From Sphingobium herbicidovorans (GTDB lineage: Bacteria > Pseudomonadota > Alphaproteobacteria > Sphingomonadales > Sphingomonadaceae), in the NCBI RefSeq assembly GCF_002080435.1, contig NZ_CP020538.1, positions 372,001-436,000 on the forward strand: DNA of 64,000 nt. Direction: 5' to 3'. This document shows positions 1 through 10,070 of this stretch, one piece after another. Every line of letters starts with the position of its first letter. Position 1 is the stretch's first letter. The position numbers were made by a program, and so were the translations under genes. The notes below the pieces were generated by a model. It did not search any database, had not been told where the DNA came from, and was given only the letters and a program-made list of their open reading frames with translations.

Positions 1-1799
1 CGGATGTCGGAATGCGCAACCTCATGCAGGAACAGCGCGTGGCGAGCGATGTCGGCGACCGCCTCGCGGCGGAATACCGGCTTGGGCATGCGCGCGAAGG
101 ACGAAAATTCGTCCACTATGCGCCGCAAATCCCCGACCTGACGGATAATCGTCCCGGTGAGCCGCGTGAAGGTGGCCTTGTCGCTAGTGATCTCCTGGGC
201 ATAGCGCCGCTGCAAGCGTTCGGCGGCTAGCTGGATGGGGGTCAGCGGGTTCTTGATCTCATGCGCGATGCGGCGTGCGACGTCTGACCATGCCGCCCGG
301 CGCTGATCGGACAATTGCTGTGTGATATCGTCAAAGGTCAGGATGTGCCGCGACGCGTCTTCCGAAACCTTGACTGCCAGCGTCCGAACTTCGCCATTGG
401 CGCGCGTCTGGACGATGCCGGCCCCCTCTTCCGATGCGATGAGTGCTGCAAGCTCAGGCGAAACAGCCGTCAGCGGCCGTCCGACCGGGTCATCCCCCTC
501 CCTGACCAGAATGGCGGCGGCGGAACTGTTCAACAGGAGAATGATGCCCTCCCGATCGACAGACAGCACCCCTGCCGAAACGCCTGACAGGATCGCCTCG
601 ATGAAAGCGCGACGTTCGTCCAACTGGCTGTTTGCCGCCACCAGCGCGCCGGTCTGCGCCTCCAGCCGCTGGGTCATCCGGTTGAAAGCCGAAGCCAGCG
701 TGCCGATCTCGTCGCGGGCCTGCGGATTGGTGACGCGCGCTGACAGGTCGCCCGCGGTGATCCTCCGCGCCGCCGTCACCAGTTCATTGACCGGTCGGAC
801 CATCCAGTCGGCAACCGCCAAAGCGATATAGACCGCAATGCCGACGAGCAGCAACGAGCCGACGAACAGCGCCATATTGAACCGCAACTGCAACGCCCGG
901 GACTGCGCCGCGAATATGTCGTAGTCGGCCAGCACCTTCTGCGCTCGCTCGACATTGCTGAAAGCCGTCGAGCCGGAGTCGCGCGTCGCATACAGATATA
1001 TTTTCGCGCCGGGATAGAGCAGCGTCACGGCTTCGATCTGGTTAGGCTTGGCTGCAACGACGACATTTTCTCCCGTTTCCAGACGCTTGATCGATTCTGC
1101 TGACAGCATCTCGGAAGCTGGCCTGCTGTCAGGATCGACTGTGGCGGCGGTACGAGCGACTCCGTCCTGGCCGACTTCGATGATCGCCGACCGGTTCAGC
1201 TTTCGCGTCACGACCTGATAGATATAGCCTTCTGCAAAGCGCGGACTGGATACTTTCGACTGGGACAGATAGTCCCGCAGATCGCTGGCCATCGTGACGG
1301 TTTCGTCCCCGACCTCTCGCAAATTCTGCTCATAATAACCGCGCGCCAGGTCGCTCGCATTTTGCAGCATCCCCCGCGCGCTGTCGGAAAACCAGAACTG
1401 CACGCCATATTGAAACAGCAGCGACGCGAAGATGACCACCAGAAGCATCGGCACGCTGGCGACAATTGAGAAGATGGCGACCAGCCTGACATGAAGCTGC
1501 CCATCGCTGCCGATCGCCGATTGTGCCGCGCGCCGTTTTGCGACCCGCCGTCCCAGCAGCACGAGCAGTGCGATAGCGGGGACGAGATTGCCGACCAGTA
1601 GCAGGGCGACGATGGGCGGCGTCAACAGGGTGTAGGACTGCCCCTGTCCTGACAGCAGGAAATAGGTGAGGCCCGCTGTGCAAACGAAAAGCAGAAGGGT
1701 GACGGTTTCGACCAGCGGGGCGAGGCGACGCCTAAGGAAAGGCGGAAAATATCTCTTCCATGCCCGGCCTCGCGTGGAGAGAGTCACTGCACCTTCCAT
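1..1799 (-). CDS. ntrY: NtrY nitrogen-regulation sensor histidine kinase (3' end beyond window)
   Basis: Membrane histidine kinase partner of the response regulator NtrX. About 599 residues are visible, starting at ATG 1799. Hydrophobic segments lie near residues 32-50, 60-83 and 105-130, followed by an extracytoplasmic stretch and a fourth helix near 309-331. A HAMP linker (to about 385) and a PAS-like region come next, then the H-box [13 protein letters not shown] with phospho-acceptor His513. The window ends just before the ATPase domain. It lies 94 bp downstream of ntrC on the same strand, the usual alphaproteobacterial ntrB-ntrC-ntrY order; ntrX should follow outside the left edge. The visible frame has no interruption at the points I translated. 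Confidence 0.93.
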   Translation of the reverse strand, partial: MEGAVTLSTRGRAWKRYFPPFLRRRLAPLVETVTLLLFVCTAGLTYFLLSGQGQSYTLLTPPIVALLLVGNLVPAIALLVLLGRRVAKRRAAQSAIGSDGQLHVRLVAIFSIVASVPMLLVVIFASLLFQYGVQFWFSDSARGMLQNASDLARGYYEQNLREVGDETVTMASDLRDYLSQSKVSSPRFAEGYIYQVVTRKLNRSAIIEVGQDGVARTAATVDPDSRPASEMLSAESIKRLETGENVVVAAKPNQIEAVTLLYPGAKIYLYATRDSGSTAFSNVERAQKVLADYDIFAAQSRALQLRFNMALFVGSLLLVGIAVYIALAVADWMVRPVNELVTAARRITAGDLSARVTNPQARDEIGTLASAFNRMTQRLEAQTGALVAANSQLDERRAFIEAILSGVSAGVLSVDREGIILLLNSSAAAILVREGDDPVGRPLTAVSPELAALIASEEGAGIVQTRANGEVRTLAVKVSEDASRHILTFDDITQQLSDQRRAAWSDVARRIAHEIKNPLTPIQLAAERLQRRYAQEITSDKATFTRLTGTIIRQVGDLRRIVDEFSSFARMPKPVFRREAVADIARHALFLHEVAHSDI

Positions 1800-1893
1800 A
1801 GTTGCTTTCTTACAACAACCCCGTGCTTGATCCAACACAGTTATTTGGCTTGCCATTCCCTTTGCCGGACGCCCATGTCGCCTCGTCCCGCAT

Positions 1894-3342
1894 TCATTCC
1901 GCTACCCGCATTTGAAGGGGATCAAGCCCATAGTCGTTCAGTTTTTTCCGCAGCGTATTGCGATTGATGCCCAGCAGGCCCGCTGCGCGAATCTGATTGC
2001 CATCGACGCTCGCGAGCGTCTCCTGCAGCAGGATTGGTTCAACCACCGCCAGCAGATCGTCGTGCAGGCTCCGGTTCAGCTGCCCAAGGCCGATTCCCAA
2101 CTGCCGCCTCGCCCATTCCCGCACAGCCTGGCCCAACTGGTCCGCCGGCGCTGCATAGTCTGGCGGCACCATATCCAGAGGCAGGCTGTTGCGAAGCATG
2201 TCCGCGGCAATCACATTTTCGCGACTGAGCACTGCAAGCCGCTGCATCAGGTTTTGCAGTTCGCGGACATTGCCCGGCCAGTGATAGGCCATCAACAGCT
2301 GCGCAGCGTCGTCGGACAGCGTCTTGCGGGGCAGCCCGTCCTGCGCCGCCCGGTCGAGGAAATGCCTCGCCAGCAAAATGACATCCTCGCGCCGCTCTCT
2401 CAGCGCCGGAAGTGAAATGGGCACGACATTCAATCGATAATAAAGATCCTGGCGGAACCGGTTTTCCTCGATCAAGGTCGGCAGATCCTTGTTCGTCGCC
2501 GCGATGATGCGAACATTGACCCGTACCGGCTTCGATCCGCCCACGGTCGTCACTTCGCCCGACTGCAGCACGCGCAGCAGCCGCGTCTGCGCCTCCATCG
2601 GCATGTCCCCGATCTCGTCGAGGAAAAGCGTGCCCCCTTGCGCCTGCTCGAACTTTCCGGCCGTCCGCACAGTGGCGCCGGTGAAGGCGCCCTTTTCATA
2701 ACCAAACAGTTCTGCTTCAATCAGTTCGCGCGGAATAGCCGCCATGTTGATGGCGACGAAGGGTTTTGTCCGGCGCTGCCCAAGGCTGTGGATCGCTTCG
2801 GCCACCAACTCCTTGCCGGTGCCCGATTCGCCCAGAACAAGGATCGAAAGGTCGTTCGAAAGTACGCGCGCGATCGTCCGATACACCTCCTGCATCGCAG
2901 GGGAGCGCCCGACCAGGGGCAGGCCGTCATGTGGCAACCCGCCGTCCTCTTGATCGCCCTCCCCGGCGTTGCCAGCGCCCAGCGCATCGCTGACGGCCCG
3001 GGCAAGTTCGTTCAGGTCAAAGGGTTTGGGTAGATATTCGAACGCGCCCTTTTCCGTTGCACGGATGGCTGTATTCAACGTGTTCTGCGCCGACAGGACG
3101 ATGACGCTCAACCCCGGCTTCCGCTCCAAAATCCCTGCCACGCCGTCCAAACCGTCGCCATCGGGCAGCATGACGTCAGTGATCAGTACGTCAGGATCGA
3201 CGCTGTCGATCAGCAGGCTGCGCTCGCGGATGGATGACGCGGTCTTCACCTTATGGCCAAGCCGCCTTAGCGCCTCGCCCACCACCAGGCAGATGGCCGG
3301 ATCGTCATCGACGACAAGAATGGACCCCGTGACCGTCATCAC
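1894..3342 (-). CDS. ntrC: NtrC sigma-54-dependent nitrogen response regulator
   Basis: Two-component activator of nitrogen-assimilation genes. From the N terminus it has a receiver domain (phospho-acceptor Asp56 in LITDVMLPDGDG, Lys106 in LPKPF), an AAA+ domain with Walker A GESGTGKE (171-178), the sigma-54 contact loop GAFTGA (218-223) and Walker B TLFLDEIGD, and a C-terminal Fis-type helix-turn-helix (about 440-475, ending near NRNTLRKKL). Its 482 residues are normal for NtrC. Start choice: GTG at 3342 overlaps the ntrB stop by 4 bp and ATG at 3339 overlaps by 1 bp; either gives translational coupling to ntrB. Confidence 0.97.
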   Translation of the reverse strand: MMTVTGSILVVDDDPAICLVVGEALRRLGHKVKTASSIRERSLLIDSVDPDVLITDVMLPDGDGLDGVAGILERKPGLSVIVLSAQNTLNTAIRATEKGAFEYLPKPFDLNELARAVSDALGAGNAGEGDQEDGGLPHDGLPLVGRSPAMQEVYRTIARVLSNDLSILVLGESGTGKELVAEAIHSLGQRRTKPFVAINMAAIPRELIEAELFGYEKGAFTGATVRTAGKFEQAQGGTLFLDEIGDMPMEAQTRLLRVLQSGEVTTVGGSKPVRVNVRIIAATNKDLPTLIEENRFRQDLYYRLNVVPISLPALRERREDVILLARHFLDRAAQDGLPRKTLSDDAAQLLMAYHWPGNVRELQNLMQRLAVLSRENVIAADMLRNSLPLDMVPPDYAAPADQLGQAVREWARRQLGIGLGQLNRSLHDDLLAVVEPILLQETLASVDGNQIRAAGLLGINRNTLRKKLNDYGLDPLQMRVAE

Positions 3343-4448
3343 GGCATCCCCATTGGCAGGAGGATGCGGAAAGTGGATTCACCCGCTTCCTGATCACGCG
3401 AATATTGAACAAAGCCATTCATGTCGCGAACCAGCTTATCGACAAGCGCAAGCCCCAGCCCCTGCCCGTCCCGCCTTCCCGTGATGAAGGGGTTGAACAG
3501 GTGGTCGAGTATATGTTCCGGGACGCCAGGTCCGTTGTCGATCACCAATATCTCTATGGGGAGTACCGCGCTGCCCTTCCCCTTTCCGACCACGACCGAC
3601 ACGCCATGGCGGAAAGCGGTCTCGACCCGGATACGCGGCTCGTCGCTTTTCTCCAGCGCCTCGGCCGCATTTTTCAGCAGGTTGATCATCACCTGCACGA
3701 GCGCGTCGTCATTAATGACGGCGAACGGCAAGGAAGGGTCATACCGCCTTATAATTTTTATGTTACTTGCGAAGCCTGCCGCCGCGATATTGGCTGCTCG
3801 ATCGATCAGCGGATAGATATTGCCCGGATGGCACTCCAACGTCCGATCGGTCGTGAAATCCTGCATCCTGTCGATAAGAGCTGCAATCCGGTCCACCTCA
3901 TTGCAGATCAACTGGGTCAATGCCGTATCCCGGCCGCCATTGCCGGATTCCAGCAGCTGCGCTGCGCCCCGAATGCCGGACAACGGGTTCTTTATCTCAT
4001 GGGCCAGGATTGCGGCCGCACCCATTGCTGACCGGGCGCCGCCCGCAGTGCCGCGATGGCCGATCTTCCGCGCCTGGCTTTGCGTATGGAGCGACACTAT
4101 GCGCCATCCTTCATGATCGATGATCGGCGCGATCATCAGGTCCACTTCCATTTCCGCCGTCCGGCCAGCATGCACCTTGACGTCATAGGCCGCTATCGGC
4201 TTGTTGCTGTGCCAGATATCGAAACGCGCGCCCATTTCGGCCATGCGGATCGTGCGCGCCACATCGCTGCCAACAATGGCCGAGCGGGCCATGTTGAGCA
4301 ATGTTTCCGCCCGGACGTTGGCTTCGGCGATGCGGTTGTCCGGCGCAACAACCAACGTCGCCACCGGCAATGCGGTCATCAGTTCCGCAAGCGAAGGGCC
4401 GTCCTGCTGCGTACGAAGCGGCGGGACGGTTGTCAGCGCCACGGTCAT
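3339..4448 (-). CDS. ntrB: NtrB nitrogen sensor histidine kinase
   Basis: Soluble kinase/phosphatase of NtrC. It has an N-terminal PAS domain (about 20-120), an H-box [19 protein letters not shown] with His150, and a C-terminal HATPase with the G1 motif DNGPGVP and G2 motif GLGLALV. There are no membrane segments, as expected for NtrB. The start ATG at 4448 overlaps the dusB stop by 4 bp (ATGA) and its stop overlaps ntrC, so dusB-ntrB-ntrC read as one coupled operon, the classic nifR3-ntrBC arrangement. Confidence 0.96.
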   Translation of the reverse strand: MTVALTTVPPLRTQQDGPSLAELMTALPVATLVVAPDNRIAEANVRAETLLNMARSAIVGSDVARTIRMAEMGARFDIWHSNKPIAAYDVKVHAGRTAEMEVDLMIAPIIDHEGWRIVSLHTQSQARKIGHRGTAGGARSAMGAAAILAHEIKNPLSGIRGAAQLLESGNGGRDTALTQLICNEVDRIAALIDRMQDFTTDRTLECHPGNIYPLIDRAANIAAAGFASNIKIIRRYDPSLPFAVINDDALVQVMINLLKNAAEALEKSDEPRIRVETAFRHGVSVVVGKGKGSAVLPIEILVIDNGPGVPEHILDHLFNPFITGRRDGQGLGLALVDKLVRDMNGFVQYSRDQEAGESTFRILLPMGMP

Positions 4449-5464
4449 GCGGCCTTGCGCGGTTCAATCGCCTCTTGCTGTGCGATCAGGGGCTCATAGT
4501 AGCGGGCGAGCATATCGAGCACCACGGCGCCTTCCGGCTCCTGATTCACGGCGTTGCGAAACTCCGCCGATCCGGGAAGGCCCTTGGTGTACCAGCCGAT
4601 ATGCTTGCGAGCCATATTGACCCCCGTCACGCCGTCATAATGATCCAGCATTGCGCCGTAATGATCTGTAATCAGGGTATATTGTTCCTCAATCGAGGGG
4701 TCGGCAAGCCGCTGCCCCGTGCGGAACCAGTGCATCACCTGCCCGATCAACCAGGGGCGGCCATAGGCGCCCCGCCCGATCATGACGCCGTCGGCTCCGC
4801 TTTGCTCCAGAGCCGTCTCAGCATCCTCGATCGAGCAGATGTCGCCATTGACGATCACCGGCAGCGACACTGCCTCCTTCACGCTTCGTACAAAGCCCCA
4901 GTCGGCGCTGCCCTTGTACATCTGGCAACGGGTACGGCCATGGACGGTGATCATCTTCGCGCCAAGATCCTGCGCGATCCGGGCCAGTTCGGGCGCGTTC
5001 AGGCTTGAATGGTCCCAGCCCATCCGCATCTTTACGGTCACTGGCACATCGACCGCCTTGACCGTCGCCTCGATCAACGCGGCCGCCAGCGGCAGATCGC
5101 GCATCAGTGCGCTACCCGCGTCGCCGTTCACGACTTTCTTCACCGGACAGCCCATGTTGATGTCGATGATGGCGGCGCCACGATCGGCGTTGAGCTTGGC
5201 GGCTTCCGCCATCTCGCGCGGCGAACATCCGGCGAGTTGCATCGAAACAGGCTCTTCAACGGGATGCCAGGCCGCCTTCTGCAACGACTGCCGCGTTTCG
5301 CGGATCATCGCGGCGGTGGCGATCATCTCGGTCACGTTCAGGCCCGATCCGTATCGGCGGACCAAGGTACGGAACGGCATGTCGGTGACGCCGGTCATCG
5401 GCGCCAGGATCACGGGCATGTCGATCGTCACCGGACCGACAGAGATGGGGGAAAGAATACGCAT
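4445..5464 (-). CDS. dusB: tRNA-dihydrouridine synthase DusB (NifR3)
   Basis: FMN-dependent reductase that makes dihydrouridine in the tRNA D-loop. The protein has an N-terminal TIM-barrel beginning [11 protein letters not shown] and the catalytic cysteine motif NMGCPVKKV (Cys about 106), followed by flavin-contact sequences KMRMGWD and GRGAYGRPW. About 339 residues is the normal length. ATG at 5464 was chosen; a GTG immediately upstream (5467) would add one residue. First gene of the dusB-ntrB-ntrC operon, divergent from ispDF with about 100 bp between the two starts. Confidence 0.95.
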   Translation of the reverse strand: MRILSPISVGPVTIDMPVILAPMTGVTDMPFRTLVRRYGSGLNVTEMIATAAMIRETRQSLQKAAWHPVEEPVSMQLAGCSPREMAEAAKLNADRGAAIIDINMGCPVKKVVNGDAGSALMRDLPLAAALIEATVKAVDVPVTVKMRMGWDHSSLNAPELARIAQDLGAKMITVHGRTRCQMYKGSADWGFVRSVKEAVSLPVIVNGDICSIEDAETALEQSGADGVMIGRGAYGRPWLIGQVMHWFRTGQRLADPSIEEQYTLITDHYGAMLDHYDGVTGVNMARKHIGWYTKGLPGSAEFRNAVNQEPEGAVVLDMLARYYEPLIAQQEAIEPRKAA

Positions 5465-5566
5465 CACCAGCTTTGCCTAAAAAACAGGCAGCCCTTAGCC
5501 GAAAAGCAGCCGCGCGGCAAGCAAGCGGCTCTGGCGAAGCGCATCGCCCTCGTCTACACGCGCGCC

Positions 5567-6742
5567 ATGACAGCGAACAAGCACAGGGTCGTCGCACTGG
5601 TTGTTGCCGCGGGGCAAGGCAGCCGCGCGGGTGGGGGCTCGCCCAAGCAGTTCCGCAGCATCGCTGGCAAAGCAGTGATTGCCCATGCCGTCGATGCGCT
5701 GGCGCGTCATCCCCGGATCGAAGCGCTTATGCTCGTCGTCGGCACTGGCCAGGAAGACACCGTGTCCGCCCTGATTTCCCCGCAAAAGGTTGCGGCGATC
5801 GCGCAAGGTGCCGATAGCCGCCGGGGGTCGGTTCGCGCTGGCCTTGAAGCGATCGCGGCTGCGGGAGGCGCCGATTTGGTGCTGATCCACGATGCTGCGC
5901 GCCCCTTTCTTCCGGCCGACGTGGTAGACAGGCTGCTCGCGGCGCTCGACACGGCGGCGGGCGCCATCCCCGTGCTTCCCGTGGCTGATACGTTGGTTCG
6001 CGGCGTCGGTGACCGCGCCGGAAACGTCGTGGATCGATCCGGCCTTTTCAGGGTGCAAACACCCCAGGCCTTTCACTTCGACACCATTCTGGCAGCCCAT
6101 CGTGATTGGGATGATGCGCAAGAGGCGACCGATGATGCCCAGATGCTGCGCGCGGGGAGGCATGACGTCATTCTTGTGCCGGGAGATGAAAGGTTGGAGA
6201 AATTGACCTATCCGCAGGATTTCGACCGCGCCGAAACATGGCTCGCGGGTCAGCGGACGACCCGCATTGGTATGGGCTATGACGTCCATCGCCTGGCAGA
6301 GGGCGAGCAACTATGGCTTGGCGGCGTGCAGATCGAGCATGATCGCGGCCTCGCTGGCCACAGCGACGCGGACGTTGCCATCCACGCCATCGTCGATGCG
6401 CTGCTGGGCGCACTGACGGAAGGCGATATTGGCAGCCATTTCCCGCCGTCGGATCCGCAGTGGCGCGGCGCCGCTTCCTCGCGCTTCCTTGAATATGCCG
6501 GCGCGCGCGTAGCGGATCGCGGCGGCCGCATCGACCATGTCGATCTCACCATCATCTGCGAAGCGCCCAAGATCGGCCCGCATCGCGAACGGATGCGGAC
6601 AAGGATCGGCGAAATCCTCGCCATCCCTCTGGACCGGGTCAGCGTGAAGGCGACGACTACCGAAGGGCTAGGCTTCGCGGGCCGTCGAGAAGGCATTGCG
6701 GCACAGGCGGTTGCAACCATCTCCCTCCCCGCGCTATTCTAG
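5567..6742 (+). CDS. ispDF: Bifunctional IspD/IspF isoprenoid (MEP pathway) enzyme
   Basis: Fusion of 2-C-methyl-D-erythritol 4-phosphate cytidylyltransferase (residues about 1-225) and 2-C-methyl-D-erythritol 2,4-cyclodiphosphate synthase (about 233-391), steps three and five of the MEP pathway. The IspD half shows VVAAGQGSRAGGGSPKQF and IHDAARPF. The IspF half shows the metal-binding DVH (Asp239, His241), GHSDADV and KATTTEGLGFAGR. The frame is open far upstream, but MTANKHRVVALVVAAG gives the proper IspD N terminus, so ATG 5567 is the start. The fused form is typical of alphaproteobacteria. cinA follows after 3 bp, probably in the same transcript. Confidence 0.96.
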   Translation: MTANKHRVVALVVAAGQGSRAGGGSPKQFRSIAGKAVIAHAVDALARHPRIEALMLVVGTGQEDTVSALISPQKVAAIAQGADSRRGSVRAGLEAIAAAGGADLVLIHDAARPFLPADVVDRLLAALDTAAGAIPVLPVADTLVRGVGDRAGNVVDRSGLFRVQTPQAFHFDTILAAHRDWDDAQEATDDAQMLRAGRHDVILVPGDERLEKLTYPQDFDRAETWLAGQRTTRIGMGYDVHRLAEGEQLWLGGVQIEHDRGLAGHSDADVAIHAIVDALLGALTEGDIGSHFPPSDPQWRGAASSRFLEYAGARVADRGGRIDHVDLTIICEAPKIGPHRERMRTRIGEILAIPLDRVSVKATTTEGLGFAGRREGIAAQAVATISLPALF

Positions 6743-6745
6743 GCC

Positions 6746-7258
6746 ATGCCCGACAGCATTCTCCCCCGCCCCCTGGTCGAACTCGCCGAACGGGTCATCA
6801 TCGCCAACCGCCGCGCTGGCCGCACCATTGCCGTGGCGGAAAGCTGCACCGGCGGCCTCGTATCCGCGGCCCTGACCGAGATCGCGGGGTCCTCCGAGGT
6901 GTTCGAGGCAGGATTCGTAACCTATTCCAATGATATGAAGAGCGAATTGCTGAAGGTTTCTCAGGATGTACTGGAGACCTTTGGCGCCGTATCGATCGCA
7001 ACCGCCTGGGCGATGGCGCAGGGCGCGCTCACCAAAAGCCACGCCAATGTCGCGGTAGCCATAACGGGTATTGCCGGCCCCGGTGGCGGTTCAGAGCAGA
7101 AGCCGGTCGGGACCGTTGTGTTCGCCCGCGCCGAACGCGGCGGCAACCCTGACAAGATCGTCGCCGATATGCGCCATTTCGAGGATAGCGGTCGCGGCGG
7201 CGTTCGCCTTCAGGCAGCGCTCTGCGCGCTGGAGCTGTTTTTGCCCGACTCGCCGTAA
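6746..7258 (+). CDS. cinA: CinA-family nicotinamide-nucleotide amidohydrolase (PncC-type)
   Basis: Stand-alone C-terminal CinA domain (170 residues), the family that deamidates nicotinamide mononucleotide in pyridine nucleotide salvage. Diagnostic motifs are AVAESCTGGLVSAALTEI with the catalytic Ser, the substrate loop YSNDMKSELL, and ITGIAGPGGGSEQKPVGTV. It lacks the N-terminal MoCF-like domain, as do many alphaproteobacterial versions. It follows ispDF by 3 bp. Its 3' end overlaps the convergent COQ10-like gene by 49 bp. Confidence 0.92.
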   Translation: MPDSILPRPLVELAERVIIANRRAGRTIAVAESCTGGLVSAALTEIAGSSEVFEAGFVTYSNDMKSELLKVSQDVLETFGAVSIATAWAMAQGALTKSHANVAVAITGIAGPGGGSEQKPVGTVVFARAERGGNPDKIVADMRHFEDSGRGGVRLQAALCALELFLPDSP

Positions 7259-7680
7259 AGCTCGTCCGCCCGCGTCTCGAACGCGCCGATCATCTTGCGC
7301 AGCGCCTTGTCGAACACCTGCCCGGCCAGCATTTCGAACAGCCGGTTCCTGAATTCGAACTCCACCTCGAAATCGACCAGCACGCCGCCCTGCCCATCGT
7401 CGCGAAAGCGCCACTCATTGTGCAGATGTTTCAGTGGTCCTTCCAGATAATCGACCCGGACGAAATCGGGGTGATGCTTATGCACCCGGCTGGTGAAGCT
7501 CTCCTTGATCCCCTTGAACCCGACGATCATGTCCGCAACCATTTCGGAGTCGCTGTCCGATCGGACCCGGATCGCACTGACCCAGGGCAGAAATTCAGGA
7601 TAGGCGGCCACGTTGGACACCAGATTGAACATCTGGTCCGGCGTATAGGGAAGCGGCCTTGTTTCGTGATGCTTGGGCAT
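7210..7680 (-). CDS. COQ10/RatA-like START-domain protein
   Basis: A 156-residue polyketide-cyclase/START-fold protein of the COQ10 / RatA family. In mitochondria and many bacteria this family binds ubiquinone or its precursors; the E. coli relative was described as the ribosome-association toxin RatA, so the annotation RatA should not be read as proof of a toxin. Family features seen are YTPDQMFNLVSNVAAYPEFLPW, GPLKHLHNEWRF and the C-terminal helix FDKALRKMIGAFETRADELYG. It follows lipA by 3 bp on the same strand. The last residues (Ser/Ala-rich tail) overlap the convergent cinA. Confidence 0.9.
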   Translation of the reverse strand: MPKHHETRPLPYTPDQMFNLVSNVAAYPEFLPWVSAIRVRSDSDSEMVADMIVGFKGIKESFTSRVHKHHPDFVRVDYLEGPLKHLHNEWRFRDDGQGGVLVDFEVEFEFRNRLFEMLAGQVFDKALRKMIGAFETRADELYGESGKNSSSAQSAA

Positions 7681-7683
7681 GCT

Positions 7684-8619
7684 TCAGCGCGCTGCCTTTG
7701 CCAGTTGCGCCTCGCGCGCCGCACGCATTTCCGCGAAATCCTTGCCAGCATGATAGCTGGACCGGGTCAGCGGGCTGGACGCGACCTGCAGGAAGCCCTT
7801 GGCCCGCGCAATCGCCGCATAGGCGTTGAACGCCGCAGGCGTCACGAACTCCATGACCTTGGCATGTTTGGGGGTAGGCTGCAGATATTGGCCCATCGTC
7901 AGGAAATCGATGTCGGCTGACCGCATATCGTCCATGACCTGATGGACCTCCAGCCGCTCTTCTCCAAGGCCCAGCATGATGCCCGACTTGGTGAAGATCG
8001 ACGGATCGAGCTTCTTGACCGATTCCAGCAGGCGCAGCGAAGCATAATAGCGCGCGCCGGGCCGGATGGTCGGGTACAGCCGGGGCACCGTCTCCAGATT
8101 ATGATTATAGACGTCCGGCCGCGCCGCCACGATGGCCTCGACCGCTTGGCTATGCTTGTTGCGGAAATCGGGGGTCAGTATCTCGATCGTCGTGTCAGGG
8201 GTCGTGCGGCGCAGCGCCTCTATCACCTTCACAAATTGTGATGCGCCCCCGTCGGGCAGGTCGTCCCGGTCGACAGAGGTGATGACGATATGCTCCAGCC
8301 CCATCTCCGCGCAGGCATCCGCCAGATTTTGCGGCTCATTGGGATCGACCTTGCGCGGCATGCCGGTCTTGACGTTGCAGAAGGCGCAGGCGCGCGTGCA
8401 AACGTCGCCCAGGATCATGACCGTCGCGTGCTTCTTGGTCCAGCATTCCCCGATATTGGGACAGGCCGCTTCTTCGCAGACCGTGGCCAACCCCTTTTCG
8501 CGCATCAACTTGCGCGTCTCATGATAGCCGGGACTGGTCGGCGCTTTGACGCGGATCCAGTCGGGCTTGCGAGTCCGCTGCGGCTGGCTCTGAACGGGGA
8601 TCGGTGCACTATCGGTCAT
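7684..8619 (-). CDS. lipA: Lipoyl synthase
   Basis: Radical-SAM enzyme inserting two sulfurs into protein-bound octanoyl groups to make lipoate. It carries both iron-sulfur motifs: the auxiliary cluster cysteines Cys48, Cys53 and Cys59 ([12 protein letters not shown]) and the radical-SAM triad Cys74, Cys78 and Cys81 (CTRACAFC). The C-terminal [12 protein letters not shown] contains the conserved serine ligand. 311 residues is normal. The frame is open well upstream of ATG 8619, but that extension overlaps the divergent carbonic anhydrase gene and does not look like LipA, so it was rejected. Confidence 0.97.
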   Translation of the reverse strand: MTDSAPIPVQSQPQRTRKPDWIRVKAPTSPGYHETRKLMREKGLATVCEEAACPNIGECWTKKHATVMILGDVCTRACAFCNVKTGMPRKVDPNEPQNLADACAEMGLEHIVITSVDRDDLPDGGASQFVKVIEALRRTTPDTTIEILTPDFRNKHSQAVEAIVAARPDVYNHNLETVPRLYPTIRPGARYYASLRLLESVKKLDPSIFTKSGIMLGLGEERLEVHQVMDDMRSADIDFLTMGQYLQPTPKHAKVMEFVTPAAFNAYAAIARAKGFLQVASSPLTRSSYHAGKDFAEMRAAREAQLAKAAR

Positions 8620-8685
8620 TTGCCCCAAATAGCGAGGCAAGCACGCTCTTGCCAGCCCCCAGATTGTTCGGCACAGACTTGGCGC

Positions 8686-9339
8686 ATGACCGACTTTTCC
8701 GACATGCTCGAAGGCTATCGCCGCTTCCGCACCACCGGATGGACCCAGCAGCGCGAAAGATGGGGCGAATTGAGCGAGGGCCAGAACCCACGCGTCATGG
8801 TCATCGCCTGTTCCGACAGCCGCGTTGATCCCGCGCAGATATTCGACAGCAGTCCGGGCGAGATTTTCGTCGTCCGCAATGTCGCGGCGCTGGTGCCGCC
8901 ATTCGAAACCAGTCCGGGCCATCATGGTGTATCGGCCGCGCTGGAATTCGCCGTGCAGGTGCTGAAAGTCGGCGAGATCGTCGTGATGGGCCACGGCAAA
9001 TGCGGCGGCTGCAAGGCAGCGCTCAGCCATGAGCTGAAGGACGCGCCTCCGGGCGAAGGCGGCTTCATTCACAACTGGATCGACATGCTCGACGGCGCGC
9101 GTGAAACCGTGATCAGCCGCTTCGGCGACGATCTGGGACGCGACGCCCACCGCGCCATGGAACAGGAAGGTGTGAAGGTCAGCCTCGCCAATCTGCGCAC
9201 CTTCCCCTGCGTTCGCTCCAAGGAGCGGAGCGGCGAACTGAAGCTCGTCGGCGCTTTCTTCGCGATCGCGGATGGCCAGCTTCATCTGCTGGACGAGGCG
9301 AGCGGGCAATTCCATCCGGCCACGCAGGAAGCCGCCTGA
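8686..9339 (+). CDS. Beta-class carbonic anhydrase
   Basis: Zinc enzyme interconverting CO2 and bicarbonate, cytoplasmic. The beta-class signature is complete: Cys42-x-Asp44-x-Arg46 in [10 protein letters not shown] and His103-x2-Cys106 in GHGKCGGC. The 217-residue length fits. ATG 8686 begins [14 protein letters not shown], the usual N terminus; upstream in-frame sequence overlaps lipA on the other strand. Its stop shares one base with the start of the next gene (TGATG), so it heads a coupled three-gene operon. Bicarbonate supply for carboxylases is the general role. Confidence 0.95.
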   Translation: MTDFSDMLEGYRRFRTTGWTQQRERWGELSEGQNPRVMVIACSDSRVDPAQIFDSSPGEIFVVRNVAALVPPFETSPGHHGVSAALEFAVQVLKVGEIVVMGHGKCGGCKAALSHELKDAPPGEGGFIHNWIDMLDGARETVISRFGDDLGRDAHRAMEQEGVKVSLANLRTFPCVRSKERSGELKLVGAFFAIADGQLHLLDEASGQFHPATQEAA

Positions 9340-10070
9340 TGTCCTCGCCGATCCCCAGCGGCGGCAATGTCGCCCTGTTGATCGACGCCGACAATGCTTC
9401 CTCGGATCATTTCGACCCGGTGCTGACGGTCCTTGCCGAACTTGGCACCGTCAATATCCGTCGGGCCTACGGCAATTGGAGCAAGCCCGCGCTCAAGGGA
9501 TGGGCGCGGCAGGCCGTCACCCAGGCGATCGAAACACAGCAGCAATTCGACCTTACAAAAGGGAAGAATGCGACCGACATGAAAATGACGATCGACGCCA
9601 TGGACCTGATGGCGGGCGGACGCGTCACTGGCTTTGGCCTCATGTCCAGCGACAGCGACTTCACGCCGCTCGTCACGCGCATCCGGCAGCAGGGCATTCC
9701 CGTCTATGGCTTCGGATCGGACAAGACCACTGACGCCTTCCGCAGCGCTTGCACACGCTTCATCGACGTCGGCGCGCTGATCCGTGAACAGCAGCCAGAG
9801 CCGGTGATCTATTCGGAGACCGGGGAAAATGGCGATGGCACGGAAGTCTCACCGGAATTACTCAAGCTGCTGATCGACGCCTATAATGCGGTAAAGCGCG
9901 ATGAGCAGGGCTATGCCCGATTGAGCGAAGTTGGTCAGCTCGCGGGCAATCGCTCCAGTTTCGACACGCGCAATTATGGGTTCAAGCGGTTGTCCGACCT
10001 CATCAACTCCATCAAGAATTTCAAGGTTGAGGTGCGCGACGGCCAGACCTGGATCAAACGGGTGCACTAA
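9339..10070 (+). CDS. NYN-domain protein with C-terminal OST-HTH/LOTUS domain
   Basis: Predicted PIN-like (NYN) ribonuclease joined to an RNA-binding OST-HTH/LOTUS module. The NYN domain (about 10-150) has the acidic residues expected at the metal site: Asp16 and Asp18 in LLIDADNAS, Asp80 in KNATDMKM, and the SSDSDF motif near 103-108. The LOTUS-type winged helix covers about 165-243. 243 residues is normal for this family. Start ATG 9339 overlaps the carbonic anhydrase stop by one base, and its own stop overlaps acyP by one base. The substrate in bacteria is not established. Confidence 0.88.
   Translation: MSSPIPSGGNVALLIDADNASSDHFDPVLTVLAELGTVNIRRAYGNWSKPALKGWARQAVTQAIETQQQFDLTKGKNATDMKMTIDAMDLMAGGRVTGFGLMSSDSDFTPLVTRIRQQGIPVYGFGSDKTTDAFRSACTRFIDVGALIREQQPEPVIYSETGENGDGTEVSPELLKLLIDAYNAVKRDEQGYARLSEVGQLAGNRSSFDTRNYGFKRLSDLINSIKNFKVEVRDGQTWIKRVH

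Noticed and set aside
5009..5566. N-terminal extension of ispDF by 186 codons.
   Set aside because: It lies antisense to dusB, and the extra residues are His/Arg-rich with no resemblance to IspD.
8290..9315. Long frames extending carbonic anhydrase upstream and lipA upstream.
   Set aside because: Each extension is antisense to the other gene; both proteins have normal length from ATG 8686 and ATG 8619.
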